From Actinomycetes bacterium (GTDB taxonomy: Bacteria > Actinomycetota > Actinomycetes > Actinomycetales > Micrococcaceae), in contig JAFAAV010000068.1 in assembly GCA_023426375.1 (NCBI GenBank), forward strand, positions 1 through 64,000: a stretch of 64,000 nucleotides of DNA, given 5' to 3'. Within the stretch, counting starts at the first letter, position 1. Each line of letters opens with the position of its first letter. Shown one piece after another: positions 35,644 to 44,817 of this stretch. The notes beneath the pieces are model-generated. The model had not been told where the DNA came from. It ran no database searches and saw only the letters and a program-made list of their open reading frames with translations. A program made the position numbers and the translations under genes.

Positions 35644-35710
35644 TCGCCTTCTCCGACACCTGGTGCTCGGCGTTCGGCGCCGGGCATGGTCGTGGTCATG
35701 GCCGGTCACC

Positions 35711-36115
35711 TCAGTTCATTCCGACCGGGCCGCGCCCGGCCCCGTCACGGCTCGTACTGCGGCCGAACGCCGAGATCGGGGGCAGCTCACGCTCCTTTGC
35801 ACCCAGGCGCGTGACGCCGCGGGCGAGGCCGTCGTGGGCCTTGTGTGCGAGGTTCGCCTCGAAGTCGATCGCCAGGCGTGAGATCTGCCCGGTGCCTCTC
35901 GCCATCAGGTCCGAGGTGCGTACCCAGTCAACCCCGCGCGCCTTGCGCAGTGCCGGATCAACATCCGCAGTCTCAGTCTTGGCACCGGTTGTGCGGGTGA
36001 CGTCGGCGGCTTGGATCGCCTCCGGAGCACCCGGTGTCTCCGCCCGGTCAGGGCGGGTCGTCTCCGGCGGGGGCGTGTCCTGCCTGCCGGGGTTGTTCTG
36101 CTCGTAGGGGTTCAT
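35711..36115 (-). CDS. Small hypothetical protein
   Basis: A 134-residue protein with a Pro/Thr-rich disordered first half and a helical second half (ISRLAIDFEANLAHKAHDGL). No family is recognised. The ATG at 36115 overlaps the DUF2637 stop as ATGA, so it belongs to the ardC-primase-DUF2637 operon. Confidence 0.6.
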   Translation of the reverse strand: MNPYEQNNPGRQDTPPPETTRPDRAETPGAPEAIQAADVTRTTGAKTETADVDPALRKARGVDWVRTSDLMARGTGQISRLAIDFEANLAHKAHDGLARGVTRLGAKERELPPISAFGRSTSRDGAGRGPVGMN

Positions 36116-36993
36116 GATTTCTGCTCCTTCTCCTCATCTGATTCGTTGTGGTGCTCGGGCACTGCCGAGGTCTCCTGGTCTGCGGCGGGCGCGGGATCGG
36201 TGCGGGGGAACCAGCGGCCGACGGTCGAGGCGTGCACGCCGAGTTCGCGCGCGATCGCCTTGTTCGACCAGCCCCGCCCCCGCAGCACTGCCGCCCGTTC
36301 CCGCCGCCCAGCACCTGCCAACGTTGGCGGGTCGGGCTCAGCCGATGGGGTTTCGGCCACCGCCTCCAGCACGGGCACATCCGATCGGTCAGGCTCTGTC
36401 TGCTCGCCCAGCACCTTGGCGGCCGGGGCCGGCGGTGTCGCTACCGCGATGCCCGTGGCCGAACGTGGCCGCTCGGGAAGCTCCGGCAGAAGGAGCGGTG
36501 CGGCCTGTGCCTGCGCGCCAGCGGTCTCGGAGACCTCCAGCGCCGATCCTGACTCCGGGGTGGGGGTGATCGGCGTGGGGACCGGGGTTCTGGTGGAGCG
36601 GGTCAGGACCGTCGTCAGATGCGTGGAGGCCAGCAGCACGAGCGGCGGGACCGCGGCGACGATGGCCGCGAGCAGGCCCGGCACGGAGGCGTCAGCGGCG
36701 ACGAGGGCGTGCGCGGCGTTCGCGCTCACCGACATCAGCGCCCCGGCGATCAGCAGCACCCACGGGTACCAGGCCGCCCGATGCCCGTCGAGGGCGACGA
36801 CCGCGACGGTCGCGACCACGATCAGCCCGTCCACCAAGAGCGGCCAGATCCACGCCTGGTTCCTGGTGATGCCCGAGCGCACCGCGAGATCGGCCAGGGC
36901 GACGAAGCTCAGCCAGAACGCGCCGCCGCCGATCAGCACCGTCCCCGACGCGGCCGCGACCACCGCCCATCGCCGCCCCGACAGCCCGCCCAT
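36112..36993 (-). CDS. DUF2637 (SpdB-like) membrane protein with C-terminal HTH
   Basis: A 293-residue protein. Four membrane segments occupy residues 8-125 and match the DUF2637/SpdB pattern (FVALADLAVRSGI, WIWPLLVDGLIVVATVAVVA, AHALVAA), a family tied to actinobacterial plasmid transfer and spread. A Pro-rich linker leads to a helix-turn-helix (RRERAAVLRGRGWSNKAIAR). The start is ATG 36993, sharing one base with the previous stop. Confidence 0.83.
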   Translation of the reverse strand: MGGLSGRRWAVVAAASGTVLIGGGAFWLSFVALADLAVRSGITRNQAWIWPLLVDGLIVVATVAVVALDGHRAAWYPWVLLIAGALMSVSANAAHALVAADASVPGLLAAIVAAVPPLVLLASTHLTTVLTRSTRTPVPTPITPTPESGSALEVSETAGAQAQAAPLLLPELPERPRSATGIAVATPPAPAAKVLGEQTEPDRSDVPVLEAVAETPSAEPDPPTLAGAGRRERAAVLRGRGWSNKAIARELGVHASTVGRWFPRTDPAPAADQETSAVPEHHNESDEEKEQKS

Positions 36994-37901
36994 CACAGCC
37001 CCCGGCCCGCCCGCGTCGCAGCCGGCACCGGCCCGAATCTCTCCGGCACGGACTCGGCCCGGGTCGAGGTGCCGACACCGGTGGTGATGGTGCGGTAGGC
37101 GGACTCGACGGTGCGAGTGATCTCCCGCTGCCCGAAATCCGGCTGCTCCACGCTCGCAAACGCATCCAGCGCCTCGGAGACCGGCACATTGCCCTCGGCG
37201 AGGCGGCAGGCGGCCCAGAACAGCTTGAGATTGCGATCCGTGGACTGCCCGCTCAGCCAGGACGCCATCCGACCCGCATCCACCATCGCCCCTGCATCCG
37301 AGATCGGGCCGGTCTTCGGGCGGGGCCGGGGCGGGGTGAGAAACTCCCGCAGGCGCTGCGCATCCAGCGCCCGCCCGTCGGTGGGGGCGAACGAGGTGGG
37401 GCGGTAGAGCACGCTCTCGCCGTCGATCTGGCGGCGCGAGGGCGGGACGATGATGTAGCCGCGATCCCCACGGAAATCCACCCCGGCACGGCCGGCCTGC
37501 CACGACGGCTGTTCACTGTCGGCGGCCGGGAAGTAGATGTGCAGGCCGCCGGTCGGTGAGCGCACCATCGTCTCCCAGCCATGCACCAGCCCCTCCCGCC
37601 GCGCGGCGCGGATCGCGTCGAAGCCGTTGACGCCGTGCACATCGACATCCACCACGGAGACGCCCGAGGCTCGGCCGGTGGGCATGCCGATGTTCGCCGC
37701 CGGGAACCTGCGCCACCAGGCCTCCACCTGCGCCGGGTCGGTGGTGGCGTCGTGGAAGCCGCGTCGGGTGATCGGCTGCTTGCCCTCCGGCGCGCACGGG
37801 AACACCGGCACCCCGGACTGCGCGAACACCATCGCGGCCCGCCCCAGCGGCCAGGACGCATCCATCTGCCGGACCGCCCGAGTAAACCTGCTCTCGGACA
37901 T
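36993..37901 (-). CDS. Bifunctional DNA primase/polymerase
   Basis: A 302-residue Prim-Pol (archaeo-eukaryotic primase type) protein. The N-terminus has GVPVFPCAPEGKQPITRRGF, the catalytic acidic motif is SVVDVDVHGVNG, and RSPTGGLHIYFP and GDRGYIIVPPS are conserved. It probably primes synthesis of the complementary strand after transfer or during element replication. No helicase domain is attached. The C-terminal 100 residues are a helical PriCT-like region. Overlapping stops and starts couple it to ardC and DUF2637. Confidence 0.88.
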   Translation of the reverse strand: MSESRFTRAVRQMDASWPLGRAAMVFAQSGVPVFPCAPEGKQPITRRGFHDATTDPAQVEAWWRRFPAANIGMPTGRASGVSVVDVDVHGVNGFDAIRAARREGLVHGWETMVRSPTGGLHIYFPAADSEQPSWQAGRAGVDFRGDRGYIIVPPSRRQIDGESVLYRPTSFAPTDGRALDAQRLREFLTPPRPRPKTGPISDAGAMVDAGRMASWLSGQSTDRNLKLFWAACRLAEGNVPVSEALDAFASVEQPDFGQREITRTVESAYRTITTGVGTSTRAESVPERFGPVPAATRAGRGL

Positions 37902-38986
37902 CACAGCCCCCGCCCCAACACGACCGCAGCGGCCCGCTCCGGCGCCGGCAACGGCGCCACTTGCCGACCGGGCGTGTCCTGCCGTGGGCTCTTCGGGGCC
38001 GGGCCGTCGCGTTCCAGCCCGGGCGGTGTGCCGTCGGGCACCTGGTTCGTGTCGAGGCCGTCGAGGATGCTGAGCGCGGTCTTGCGGATGCGCTCACCGG
38101 CGGCCTGCACGACCTCGACCGGGTTCTTCCCGTCGACGTTCGCCGCCCACCCGGCCACGTACGGGATCGTGTAGCCCGTGGTGTCCATGCCGTGGGCGGC
38201 GCCGATCATCAGCGCCACCGATTCGGCCTCGACCTCACCGATCCCGCGATGCTGCCGCGCCTCCTCCTGGTCCGGCCCATGCATCAGCACATGCCCGAGC
38301 TCGTGGGCGAGAGTCTTCACCTGCGCGGCGTCGTCCATGTTCGTGCGCACGGCGACTTGCCGGGTCGAGTAGTTCGTCAGCCCGTTCGCGCCGCCGATCA
38401 TGCCCTCGTGCGGCACCCACAGCAGCTCGAACCCCTCCGCCGTGACCTGCTCCGCCAGACCCTCGCGCAGACCTTCGGGGGCTTCGCCAGCGAGCAGCCG
38501 TGGCGCTGGCCGTTCGGGGATCGGATCGCCGCTGGTCTGGGAGGCGTCCCAGACGTAGGCCGGGCGCACGCCGACCATGCGGGAGCGCACGACCTCACCG
38601 GGCTTCGGCTTCTCACCCCGGTTCAGACGCCGCCAGGAGTCCGGATCGGCCGGGTTCGTCGAGGCGAACCTGCCAGTGACCGGGGCGAGGATCTGATACC
38701 CGGCCTGGCCCTTCTCGACCTGTCGGCCCAGCTGCTGCCACTGCTTGTATCCCGCGACCAGGGTGGGGAACGGTTCGGGCACCCCGCCGGCCTCGAATGC
38801 GGCCTGGTGCTGCTCCCAGATCAGGCAGACGTTGTTGAAGCTCCGCGACCGGAACCGGGCAGCGAACCGCATCGCATCGGCCCAGTCCTCACCGGTGACC
38901 AGCCGTTCGACGGCACCGGTGAGCTTCTCGTGGAGCTCGTCGAGCTTCGCTTCCCGCTGTTGGCGGGCTTCCTCCCTCGTCGCCAT
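37901..38986 (-). CDS. ArdC-like antirestriction/metallopeptidase protein
   Basis: A 361-residue protein. Residues 1-110 are the ArdC N-terminal single-strand DNA-binding domain (FRSRSFNNVCLIWEQHQAAF, then FPTLVAGYKQW). Residues 185-290 are an ImmA/IrrE-like zinc domain with TLAHELGHVLMHG. ArdC proteins of conjugative elements shield incoming DNA from restriction. GAGGAGG supports ATG 38986. It is the first gene of the leading transfer operon, behind a long untranslated region with a strong hairpin. Confidence 0.85.
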   Translation of the reverse strand: MATREEARQQREAKLDELHEKLTGAVERLVTGEDWADAMRFAARFRSRSFNNVCLIWEQHQAAFEAGGVPEPFPTLVAGYKQWQQLGRQVEKGQAGYQILAPVTGRFASTNPADPDSWRRLNRGEKPKPGEVVRSRMVGVRPAYVWDASQTSGDPIPERPAPRLLAGEAPEGLREGLAEQVTAEGFELLWVPHEGMIGGANGLTNYSTRQVAVRTNMDDAAQVKTLAHELGHVLMHGPDQEEARQHRGIGEVEAESVALMIGAAHGMDTTGYTIPYVAGWAANVDGKNPVEVVQAAGERIRKTALSILDGLDTNQVPDGTPPGLERDGPAPKSPRQDTPGRQVAPLPAPERAAAVVLGRGL

Positions 38987-39005
38987 CGTCGGCCTCCTCT
39001 CGGCA

Positions 39006-39031
39006 GGCCAGCCGCGAGGTCGCGGCTGGCC
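39006..39031 (-). other. Hairpin in the leader of the ardC operon
   Basis: GGCCAGCCGCG (39006-39016) pairs perfectly with CGCGGCTGGCC (39021-39031) around a four-base loop, about 20 bases upstream of the ardC start and just before its GAGGAGG. Candidates are a leader regulatory hairpin, or a single-strand initiation or transfer site. The rest of 38987-39232 shows no gene. Confidence 0.55.
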
Positions 39032-39232
39032 TTGCACCAGCGAGGTGAGCCAGGAGCTTCCGGCGAGTCAGACGGTCAGCGAACGGAACAGTCGGTAGGT
39101 TGGCCGTCAGGACACGGGCGGCACCTGACGTGGACCTACTGGCGTATCAGCCTCAGAGCCTGCGTAGGGCTGGAAGCAGCTGAGTCCGGTCGGACGCCGG
39201 ACGAAGTGATGATTTCCCGGACGACTCTGCTG

Positions 39233-40267
39233 CTATCTATCCGCGACAACCGGGCGCATGGAGCGGTAGCGACTCGGGCTGAGCCCGACGTGCTCGATGA
39301 ATGCCTCCGTCGCCCGTGAACGGCTGGACCAGCCGACGCAACGACCTACTGCTGCGACAGAAAGATCGGACTCGCGCAGCAGCCTGGCCATCTCCTGCAC
39401 GCGAAGCATCGTCAGATACGCGATCGGGGTCTTCCCGAAGGCATCGACGAACACACGGGTCAATTGCTGCGGGGAGAGCCGCACCCTCTCGGACAGCTCG
39501 TGGAGTGTCCACCTATAGGCGACGTTTTCATGCAGTGCCTCCCGTGCCAGCAGCGCCTCCGGACGGAGAGGGGCTAACCTGCGACTGCGCGGCAGCACTG
39601 GACGCGCGCGTGCACGCTGCAATGGTGTCAGCCTCGCAGGCGAGACCCGGATGAATGGTCCGAGCACATCCATGACAGCGAACCAGAGTGCCTGGAGTCG
39701 GTTGAATCTCTCTCGGAACCGTCTCTCAACGCTGAGCGCGACCATCTCATCAATCCACGGCACAACCATCCCGGCCCGATCTCTGCCGAGTCGCAGGATC
39801 TGCGCTGGTTCAGAGTAGATCTTCTCCGCGAAACCGGGGGCGTCAAGCCGATCGTGCAGCACCGCAGAGTGCTGCCAGAAGAACTGATCGAGAGCGAAAT
39901 CGGTATCGACACGGATCGACGTCACCGACACTTGGCACTCGGGCTCGCAGCTGAACAATACGTTCGGGCCGAGAAGGATCGCATCGCCCACGCTGACCGG
40001 CTGACGACCGAACTCGCTGAACATGATTGCCGAGCCCGACCTAATGAACAAGATGTTGAGGCAGTCGTAAACCACCGGGCCGACAGGCCGGTGGACGGCA
40101 AGCGTCTGGGCGACCAGCGGGCTACGCCAATGTGCATCACAGGAGTGCCTCGCTGCCTCTGGCGTGGCCGCGCACTCTTGCTGGCTCTTGTCTGATCCGC
40201 TCACTAATCTCGAACGCCTGTGGAGCCGGACGAGCTCGCCAGTTCCGAACCAACAGCAATAGCGCAT
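39233..40267 (-). CDS. AraC family transcriptional regulator
   Basis: A regulator with a cupin-like sensor half and a C-terminal AraC double HTH: YRWTLHELSERVRLSPQQLT, then RLLRESDLSVAAVGRCVGW, then HVGLSPSRYRSM. ATG 40267 (344 residues) is taken as start, but GTG 40201 would also keep the whole sensor domain, and an upstream frame extension to 40444 exists; no start has a good ribosome site. It stands between the transfer operon and the copper island and may control either. Confidence 0.75.
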   Translation of the reverse strand: MRYCCWFGTGELVRLHRRSRLVSGSDKSQQECAATPEAARHSCDAHWRSPLVAQTLAVHRPVGPVVYDCLNILFIRSGSAIMFSEFGRQPVSVGDAILLGPNVLFSCEPECQVSVTSIRVDTDFALDQFFWQHSAVLHDRLDAPGFAEKIYSEPAQILRLGRDRAGMVVPWIDEMVALSVERRFRERFNRLQALWFAVMDVLGPFIRVSPARLTPLQRARARPVLPRSRRLAPLRPEALLAREALHENVAYRWTLHELSERVRLSPQQLTRVFVDAFGKTPIAYLTMLRVQEMARLLRESDLSVAAVGRCVGWSSRSRATEAFIEHVGLSPSRYRSMRPVVADR

Positions 40268-40501
40268 GATCGCTGTGGGGCGGGAGTCGGTTTCGTACCA
40301 GTCTTCGCTGCCTTCGTCGATGCGGCAAGGCAGTCCACGGTTCTGATGAGCCGAGGGGTCACTACTCTCCGACGCGCATCGACAAAACCCAGCGGATCGC
40401 CCCGCAGCATCGGTGCACCACAAGGCACACCTCGGACGCTCCAACCATCGTTTGCAGCACTTGCGCGATGCAGCTCACACGATCGCCTCCCTCCTTGCGG
40501 A

Positions 40502-40555
40502 ATACCTGACAGGGGTATAGCGTTGACTTGTACACGTACCCGGTAGGGGTACTAC
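40502..40555 (+). promoter_or_regulatory. Promoter with two CsoR-type operators upstream of copZ
   Basis: TTGACT (40523-40528) is a good -35. A perfect GTACCC-N5-GGGTAC palindrome (40536-40552) covers the -10 region. A weaker copy, ATACC-N7-GGTAT, lies at 40502-40518. Bases 40268-40501 show no gene. Confidence 0.7.
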
Positions 40556-40577
40556 CGACATACAAGGAGGATACCTG

Positions 40578-40787
40578 ATGGCTTCGAACGATTACCAGGT
40601 GACGGGCATGACCTGCGGCCACTGCGAGATGTCGATCCGCGAGGAGGTCAGCGAGATCCCCGGCGTCCAGGACATCCAAGTCAGCGCGCAGACCGGCAAG
40701 CTCAACGTCACCGCCGAGGGTGAGATCGACGACGCCAAGGTCCTCGCGGCGGTCGAGGAGGCCGGCTACTCGGCGGTGCGCGTCTGA
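40578..40787 (+). CDS. copZ: CopZ-type copper chaperone
   Basis: A 69-residue heavy-metal-associated domain with the copper motif MTCGHC at residues 11-16 and a ferredoxin-like fold pattern. It carries Cu(I) in the cytosol to the CopA exporter encoded downstream. AAGGAGG precedes the ATG. The stop shares one base with the next start (TGATG). The promoter has CsoR-type operators, so induction by copper is expected. Confidence 0.93.
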   Translation: MASNDYQVTGMTCGHCEMSIREEVSEIPGVQDIQVSAQTGKLNVTAEGEIDDAKVLAAVEEAGYSAVRV

Positions 40788-41728
40788 TGAAGGCCGGAGG
40801 ACGGCTCGCGCTCTACGGGGCCGGGTTGGTGGTGGCGTTCGGCGGGGCCTTCGGCCTCGCCGGCGCCGTCATTCCCGATAGCTTCGCAGCAGCATGGGCA
40901 GAAGGAAGTAACGTGAACGCACACGGTGAAGGGCACGGCGACGCTGCGCAGGAAACCGCGGAGCCCGCTCTGAACGGGGTCTCCGCAAGCGCGGACGGCT
41001 TCGTGCTCTCTCCGGTCCAGGCCCCCACGGCCGCAGGCGAGGATGGAGACCTGAGCTTCCAGATCCTCGACGAGTCCGGCGAACCGGTGACCGAGTACAC
41101 CACCGCGCACGAGAAGGACCTGCATCTGATCGCCGTGCGCACCGACGGCGCCGGTTTCCAGCACGTGCACCCCGAACTCGACACGAGCACAGGCACCTGG
41201 TCGGTGCCGTGGACCTGGGACGAGGCGGGCACCTACCGCGTGTACGCCGACTTCACACCCGCGGGCGAGGAAGCCGAAGGCATCACTCTCACCCGCGCAA
41301 TCGAGGTCGCGGGCGACTTCACCCCTGTCGAGACCGAGGCGCAGACCACCGACGAGGTCGACGGATACACCGTCTCCCTCAACGGCGACCTCACTGCGGG
41401 CACCTCAAGCGAGCTCACCATCTCGGTCGAGCGTGACGGTCAGCCGGTGACCACGCTGGAGCCTTACCTGGGCGCGTTCGGCCACCTGGTGGCGCTGCGC
41501 GAGGGTGACCTCGCCTACCTGCACGTCCACGCCGAGGGCGACGAGCCCCAGGCCGGGGACACGGCCGGACCCGAGATCCGATTCGCAGCGGAGGCCCCGA
41601 CCGCCGACCGTTACCTGCTCTACCTGGACTTCCAGGTCGACGGGCAGGTGCACACCGCCGAGTTCGTGATCGACGCCGAGCACGGTGACGGCTCGAAGAC
41701 AGACGATTCGCATTCCGACGGCCACTGA
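40787..41728 (+). CDS. Exported heavy-metal-binding protein
   Basis: A 313-residue protein with an N-terminal hydrophobic anchor (residues 5-30) and a predicted beta-rich exterior. Histidine-rich motifs occur early (HGEGHG), in the core (FQHVHPEL, LAYLHVHAEG) and at the very end (DSHSDGH). Similar proteins occur between copZ and copA in actinobacteria and are annotated as heavy-metal-binding. It probably binds copper outside the membrane. It is translationally coupled to copZ. Confidence 0.8.
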   Translation: MKAGGRLALYGAGLVVAFGGAFGLAGAVIPDSFAAAWAEGSNVNAHGEGHGDAAQETAEPALNGVSASADGFVLSPVQAPTAAGEDGDLSFQILDESGEPVTEYTTAHEKDLHLIAVRTDGAGFQHVHPELDTSTGTWSVPWTWDEAGTYRVYADFTPAGEEAEGITLTRAIEVAGDFTPVETEAQTTDEVDGYTVSLNGDLTAGTSSELTISVERDGQPVTTLEPYLGAFGHLVALREGDLAYLHVHAEGDEPQAGDTAGPEIRFAAEAPTADRYLLYLDFQVDGQVHTAEFVIDAEHGDGSKTDDSHSDGH

Positions 41729-41774
41729 CCCGCAGGGCCTGGCGTCGCACGAGAGCTGAGAAAGAAGGAAGAGG

Positions 41775-44045
41775 ATGAGCACATCAGCGCCCCCAACGGG
41801 TGGGCCGGACATCGAGTTGGAGATCGGCGGGATGACCTGCGCCTCCTGCGCGAACCGGATCGAGAAGAAGCTGAACAAGCTCGATGGCGTCGCGGCCACC
41901 GTCAACTACGCCACTGAGAAGGCTAAGGTCACCGTGCCTGCCGGCTACGATCCGTCACTGCTGGTCGCCGAGGTCGAGAAGACCGGGTACACGGCCGCAC
42001 TGCCCAAGCCCAAGGACACTACGGCGAACATGTCGGAGACCGAGGCCGGGGAGGAGGAAGACAGTGAGCTCACCTCGCTGCGGCATCGGCTGATCGGCGC
42101 GATCGTGCTCACTGTTCCCGTGATCGCGATGGCGATGATCCCCGCGCTGCAGTTCACGTATTGGCAGTGGGCCTCACTCGCCCTGGCCGCACCGGTGATC
42201 ATCTGGGGAGCTTGGCCGTTCCACAAGGCGGCGTGGACGAACCTCAAGCACGGTGCGGCGACGATGGACACGCTCATCTCGATGGGTACCTCCGTCGCGC
42301 TGCTGTGGTCGCTCTATGCGCTCTTCCTCGGCACTGCCGGCACTCCCGGCATGACGCACCCCTTCGAGTTCACGATCGCTCCGTCGGATGGCGCGGCGAA
42401 CATTTATCTCGAAGTCGGCGCGGGCGTGACGATGTTCATCCTCGCCGGCCGCTACTTCGAGAAGCGATCCAAGCGCCAGGCCGGGGCCGCGCTGCGCGCC
42501 CTCCTGGAGTTGGGCGCGAAGGAAGTCGCCGTACTCCGCGACGGCGTAGAGGTGAAGATCCCCACCTCTGAGCTGGCGGTCGGCGACGAGTTCATCGTCC
42601 GTCCAGGCGAGAAGATCGCCACCGACGGTCTCGTGACCTCCGGCTCCTCCGCGGTGGACGCCTCGATGCTCACCGGCGAGTCCGTGCCGGTCGAGGTCCG
42701 CGAGGGCGACTCGGTCACCGGTGCCACCGTCAACGCCGGCGGCCGCCTGGTCGTGCGGGCGACTCGTGTGGGTTCGGACACACAGCTCGCACAGATGGCG
42801 AAGCTCGTCGAGGACGCGCAGACCGGCAAGGCCGAGGTGCAGCGTCTGGCCGATCGTATCTCCGGCATCTTCGTGCCGATCGTCATCGTCGTCGCGTTCA
42901 TCACCCTCGGCGCCTGGCTGGGAGGCGGGTTCCCCGTCGCCGCCGCGTTCACCGCAGCGGTCGCTGTGCTCGTCATCGCCTGCCCCTGCGCGCTGGGTCT
43001 GGCGACCCCGACCGCGTTGCTCGTCGGCACCGGGCGCGGTGCGCAGATGGGCGTCCTCATCAAGGGCCCGGAGGTGCTGGAGTCCACTCGCAAGGTCGAC
43101 ACCGTCGTGCTCGATAAGACCGGCACCGTCACCAGCGGCAAGATGACTCTGACCGACGTGATCACTGAGCCCGGTGTGGATCGTACGGAGCTGCTGCGTT
43201 TCGCCGGTGCACTGGAAGACTCTTCGGAGCATCCGATTGCGCAGGCGATCGCCAAGGGCGCGACCCAGGAAGTCGGCCAGCTGCCTACTCCAGAGGACTT
43301 CGCCAATGTCGAGGGCAAGGGCGTGCAGGGCATCGTCGAGGGGACCCCGGTCGTCGTCGGCCGCGAGTCTCTGCTGGCGGACTGGTCGCAGAAGCTCTCT
43401 CCGGAGGTCGCACAGGCGAAGGCCCAGGCCGAGGGCGAGGGCAAGACGGTCGTCGCGATCGGCTGGGACGGTGCTGCGCGCGGCATCCTCGTCGTCGCCG
43501 ACACCGTCAAGCCCACGAGCGCCGAGGCGATCCGCGGGCTCAAGGAGATCGGCCTGACCCCGGTGCTGCTCACCGGTGACAACGAGGCCGTGGCCCGCCA
43601 GATCGCGTCCGAGGTCGGCATCGACGAGGTCATCGCCGAAGTGCTACCCAAGGACAAGGTCGACGTCGTCACTCGCCTCCAGGAAGAGGGCAAGATCGTC
43701 GCGATGGTCGGCGACGGCGTCAACGACGCCCCCGCGCTCGCGCAGGCTGATCTGGGCCTGGCGATGGGCACCGGCACGGACGTCGCGATCGAGGCCTCCG
43801 ACATCACGCTCGTGCGCGGTGACCTGCGGGCCGCCGTCGACGCGATCCGCCTGTCCAGGAAGACCCTGTCGACGATCAAGACCAACCTGTTCTGGGCATT
43901 CGCCTACAACACCGCCGCGATCCCGGTCGCTGCGCTCGGCATGCTCAACCCCATGCTCGCAGGTGCGGCGATGGCGTTCTCCAGCGTCTTCGTCGTCGGC
44001 AACAGCCTCCGCCTGCGCGGGTTCACGAGCGTCGCCTCGAAGTGA
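41775..44045 (+). CDS. copA: Copper-exporting P1B-1 ATPase CopA
   Basis: A 756-residue P-type ATPase. It has an N-terminal metal-binding domain with GMTCASC, eight membrane helices including the CPC metal motif ([14 protein letters not shown]), TGESVPV, the phosphorylation site [10 protein letters not shown] and the hinge [16 protein letters not shown]. The CPC motif is typical of Cu(I) exporters. AAGGAAGAGG lies upstream of the ATG. It should work with CopZ to pump copper from the cytosol. Confidence 0.96.
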   Translation: MSTSAPPTGGPDIELEIGGMTCASCANRIEKKLNKLDGVAATVNYATEKAKVTVPAGYDPSLLVAEVEKTGYTAALPKPKDTTANMSETEAGEEEDSELTSLRHRLIGAIVLTVPVIAMAMIPALQFTYWQWASLALAAPVIIWGAWPFHKAAWTNLKHGAATMDTLISMGTSVALLWSLYALFLGTAGTPGMTHPFEFTIAPSDGAANIYLEVGAGVTMFILAGRYFEKRSKRQAGAALRALLELGAKEVAVLRDGVEVKIPTSELAVGDEFIVRPGEKIATDGLVTSGSSAVDASMLTGESVPVEVREGDSVTGATVNAGGRLVVRATRVGSDTQLAQMAKLVEDAQTGKAEVQRLADRISGIFVPIVIVVAFITLGAWLGGGFPVAAAFTAAVAVLVIACPCALGLATPTALLVGTGRGAQMGVLIKGPEVLESTRKVDTVVLDKTGTVTSGKMTLTDVITEPGVDRTELLRFAGALEDSSEHPIAQAIAKGATQEVGQLPTPEDFANVEGKGVQGIVEGTPVVVGRESLLADWSQKLSPEVAQAKAQAEGEGKTVVAIGWDGAARGILVVADTVKPTSAEAIRGLKEIGLTPVLLTGDNEAVARQIASEVGIDEVIAEVLPKDKVDVVTRLQEEGKIVAMVGDGVNDAPALAQADLGLAMGTGTDVAIEASDITLVRGDLRAAVDAIRLSRKTLSTIKTNLFWAFAYNTAAIPVAALGMLNPMLAGAAMAFSSVFVVGNSLRLRGFTSVASK

Positions 44046-44098
44046 CGTACGAGAACCCACCCATCCACACGAATCCAATAACGAAGGAACACCAGAGA

Positions 44099-44350
44099 AT
44101 GAGCAGCTGCTGCAGCACGAACGAGACCAACCCGGCCGTGGAGAACGGTGGACGCGAGAACCTTCTTGGCGGGGGCGCCGATGACATGACCACCTGCCCG
44201 GTCATGGTCGGCACCCCGGTCAGCAAGAAGACCGCCGAGGCCGCCGGCCTCTACCGCGACTTCGAGGATGAGCGCTACTACTTCTGCTGCGCTGGTTGTG
44301 GGCCTGCGTTCGATTCGGACCCGGCCAAGTACGCCGCCAACATGGCGTAA
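44099..44350 (+). CDS. YHS-domain metal-associated protein
   Basis: An 83-residue protein with an N-terminal CCST cysteine pair and a YHS-like domain: CPVMVGTPVSKKTAE followed by YYFCCAGCGPAFDSDP. YHS domains often bind metals and occur in or beside copper ATPases. The ATG at 44099 has a weak GAAGGAA upstream. It is probably a small cytosolic copper carrier or sensor working with CopA. Confidence 0.82.
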   Translation: MSSCCSTNETNPAVENGGRENLLGGGADDMTTCPVMVGTPVSKKTAEAAGLYRDFEDERYYFCCAGCGPAFDSDPAKYAANMA

Positions 44351-44361
44351 TCCACCAGCGT

Positions 44362-44394
44362 GCGGGGTGCCGCGGCACCGCTGCGGCACCCCGC
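44362..44394 (+). terminator. Hairpin between the YHS gene and csoR
   Basis: GCGGGGTGCCGC (44362-44373) pairs perfectly with GCGGCACCCCGC (44383-44394). No U-run follows, so partial termination is more likely than a full stop. Confidence 0.55.
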
Positions 44395-44416
44395 CACCTG
44401 ATCGGAGCGAACCGAC

Positions 44417-44770
44417 ATGACCACTACGACTCCCACCACCGAAACCCACCTCGACACCTGCCCCGCAGGAGGCGACGGCGACGCGTCCGTCCACGGATAC
44501 ATCAGCGATAAGACGAAGTACCGCAATCGTCTGCGGCGCCTCGAAGGCCAAATCCGCGGCATCGATCGGATGGTCGACGAGGACCGCTACTGCATCGACA
44601 TCCTCACCCAGATCTCCGCAGTCACCAGGGCACTCGAAAATGTCGCCCTCGGCCTGCTCGACGATCACCTCAAGCATTGTGTCCTCGACGCCGCACTCGC
44701 CGGCGGACCAGTGAGCGAGCAGAGGCTCGGCGAGGCGTCCGAGGCCATCGCCCGCCTCGTGCGCTCCTGA
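44417..44770 (+). CDS. csoR: CsoR family copper-sensing repressor, copy 1
   Basis: A 117-residue four-helix repressor. The core RNRLRRLEGQIRGIDRMVDE begins the family domain, and the Cu(I) ligands appear as YCIDIL and DHLKHCV (Cys-His-Cys). Binding Cu(I) releases CsoR from its GC-rich operators. The N-terminal 25 residues are unrelated to those of the second copy. Its probable targets are the palindromes upstream of copZ and four other genes in this island. Confidence 0.92.
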   Translation: MTTTTPTTETHLDTCPAGGDGDASVHGYISDKTKYRNRLRRLEGQIRGIDRMVDEDRYCIDILTQISAVTRALENVALGLLDDHLKHCVLDAALAGGPVSEQRLGEASEAIARLVRS

Positions 44771-44817
44771 CGCCGGCGCATCAGTTCGATCACGACCAGC
44801 AGTTCAGGAGTTCTTCT

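Noticed and set aside
34662..36107. A 481-codon plus-strand open frame.
   Set aside because: It crosses three minus-strand genes and the GTGCACCTG site and has no coherent domain.
37903..39037. Shared GRGL or RGLGL endings in several transfer proteins as a general secretion signal.
   Set aside because: In the primase and ArdC-like proteins the ending arises from GC-rich DNA that overlaps the next gene's start region, so only the longer GSWF-type tail of the 25-26 kb pair was kept.
41643..41651. A further CAGGTGCAC match in the copper island.
   Set aside because: It lies in frame inside a coding region (Gln-Val-His) and not upstream of a gene, so it was left out of the regulatory set.
42452..43885. 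A 477-codon minus-strand open frame inside copA.
   Set aside because: It is Ser/Thr/Arg-rich, as expected for the complement of a GC-rich P-type ATPase gene.
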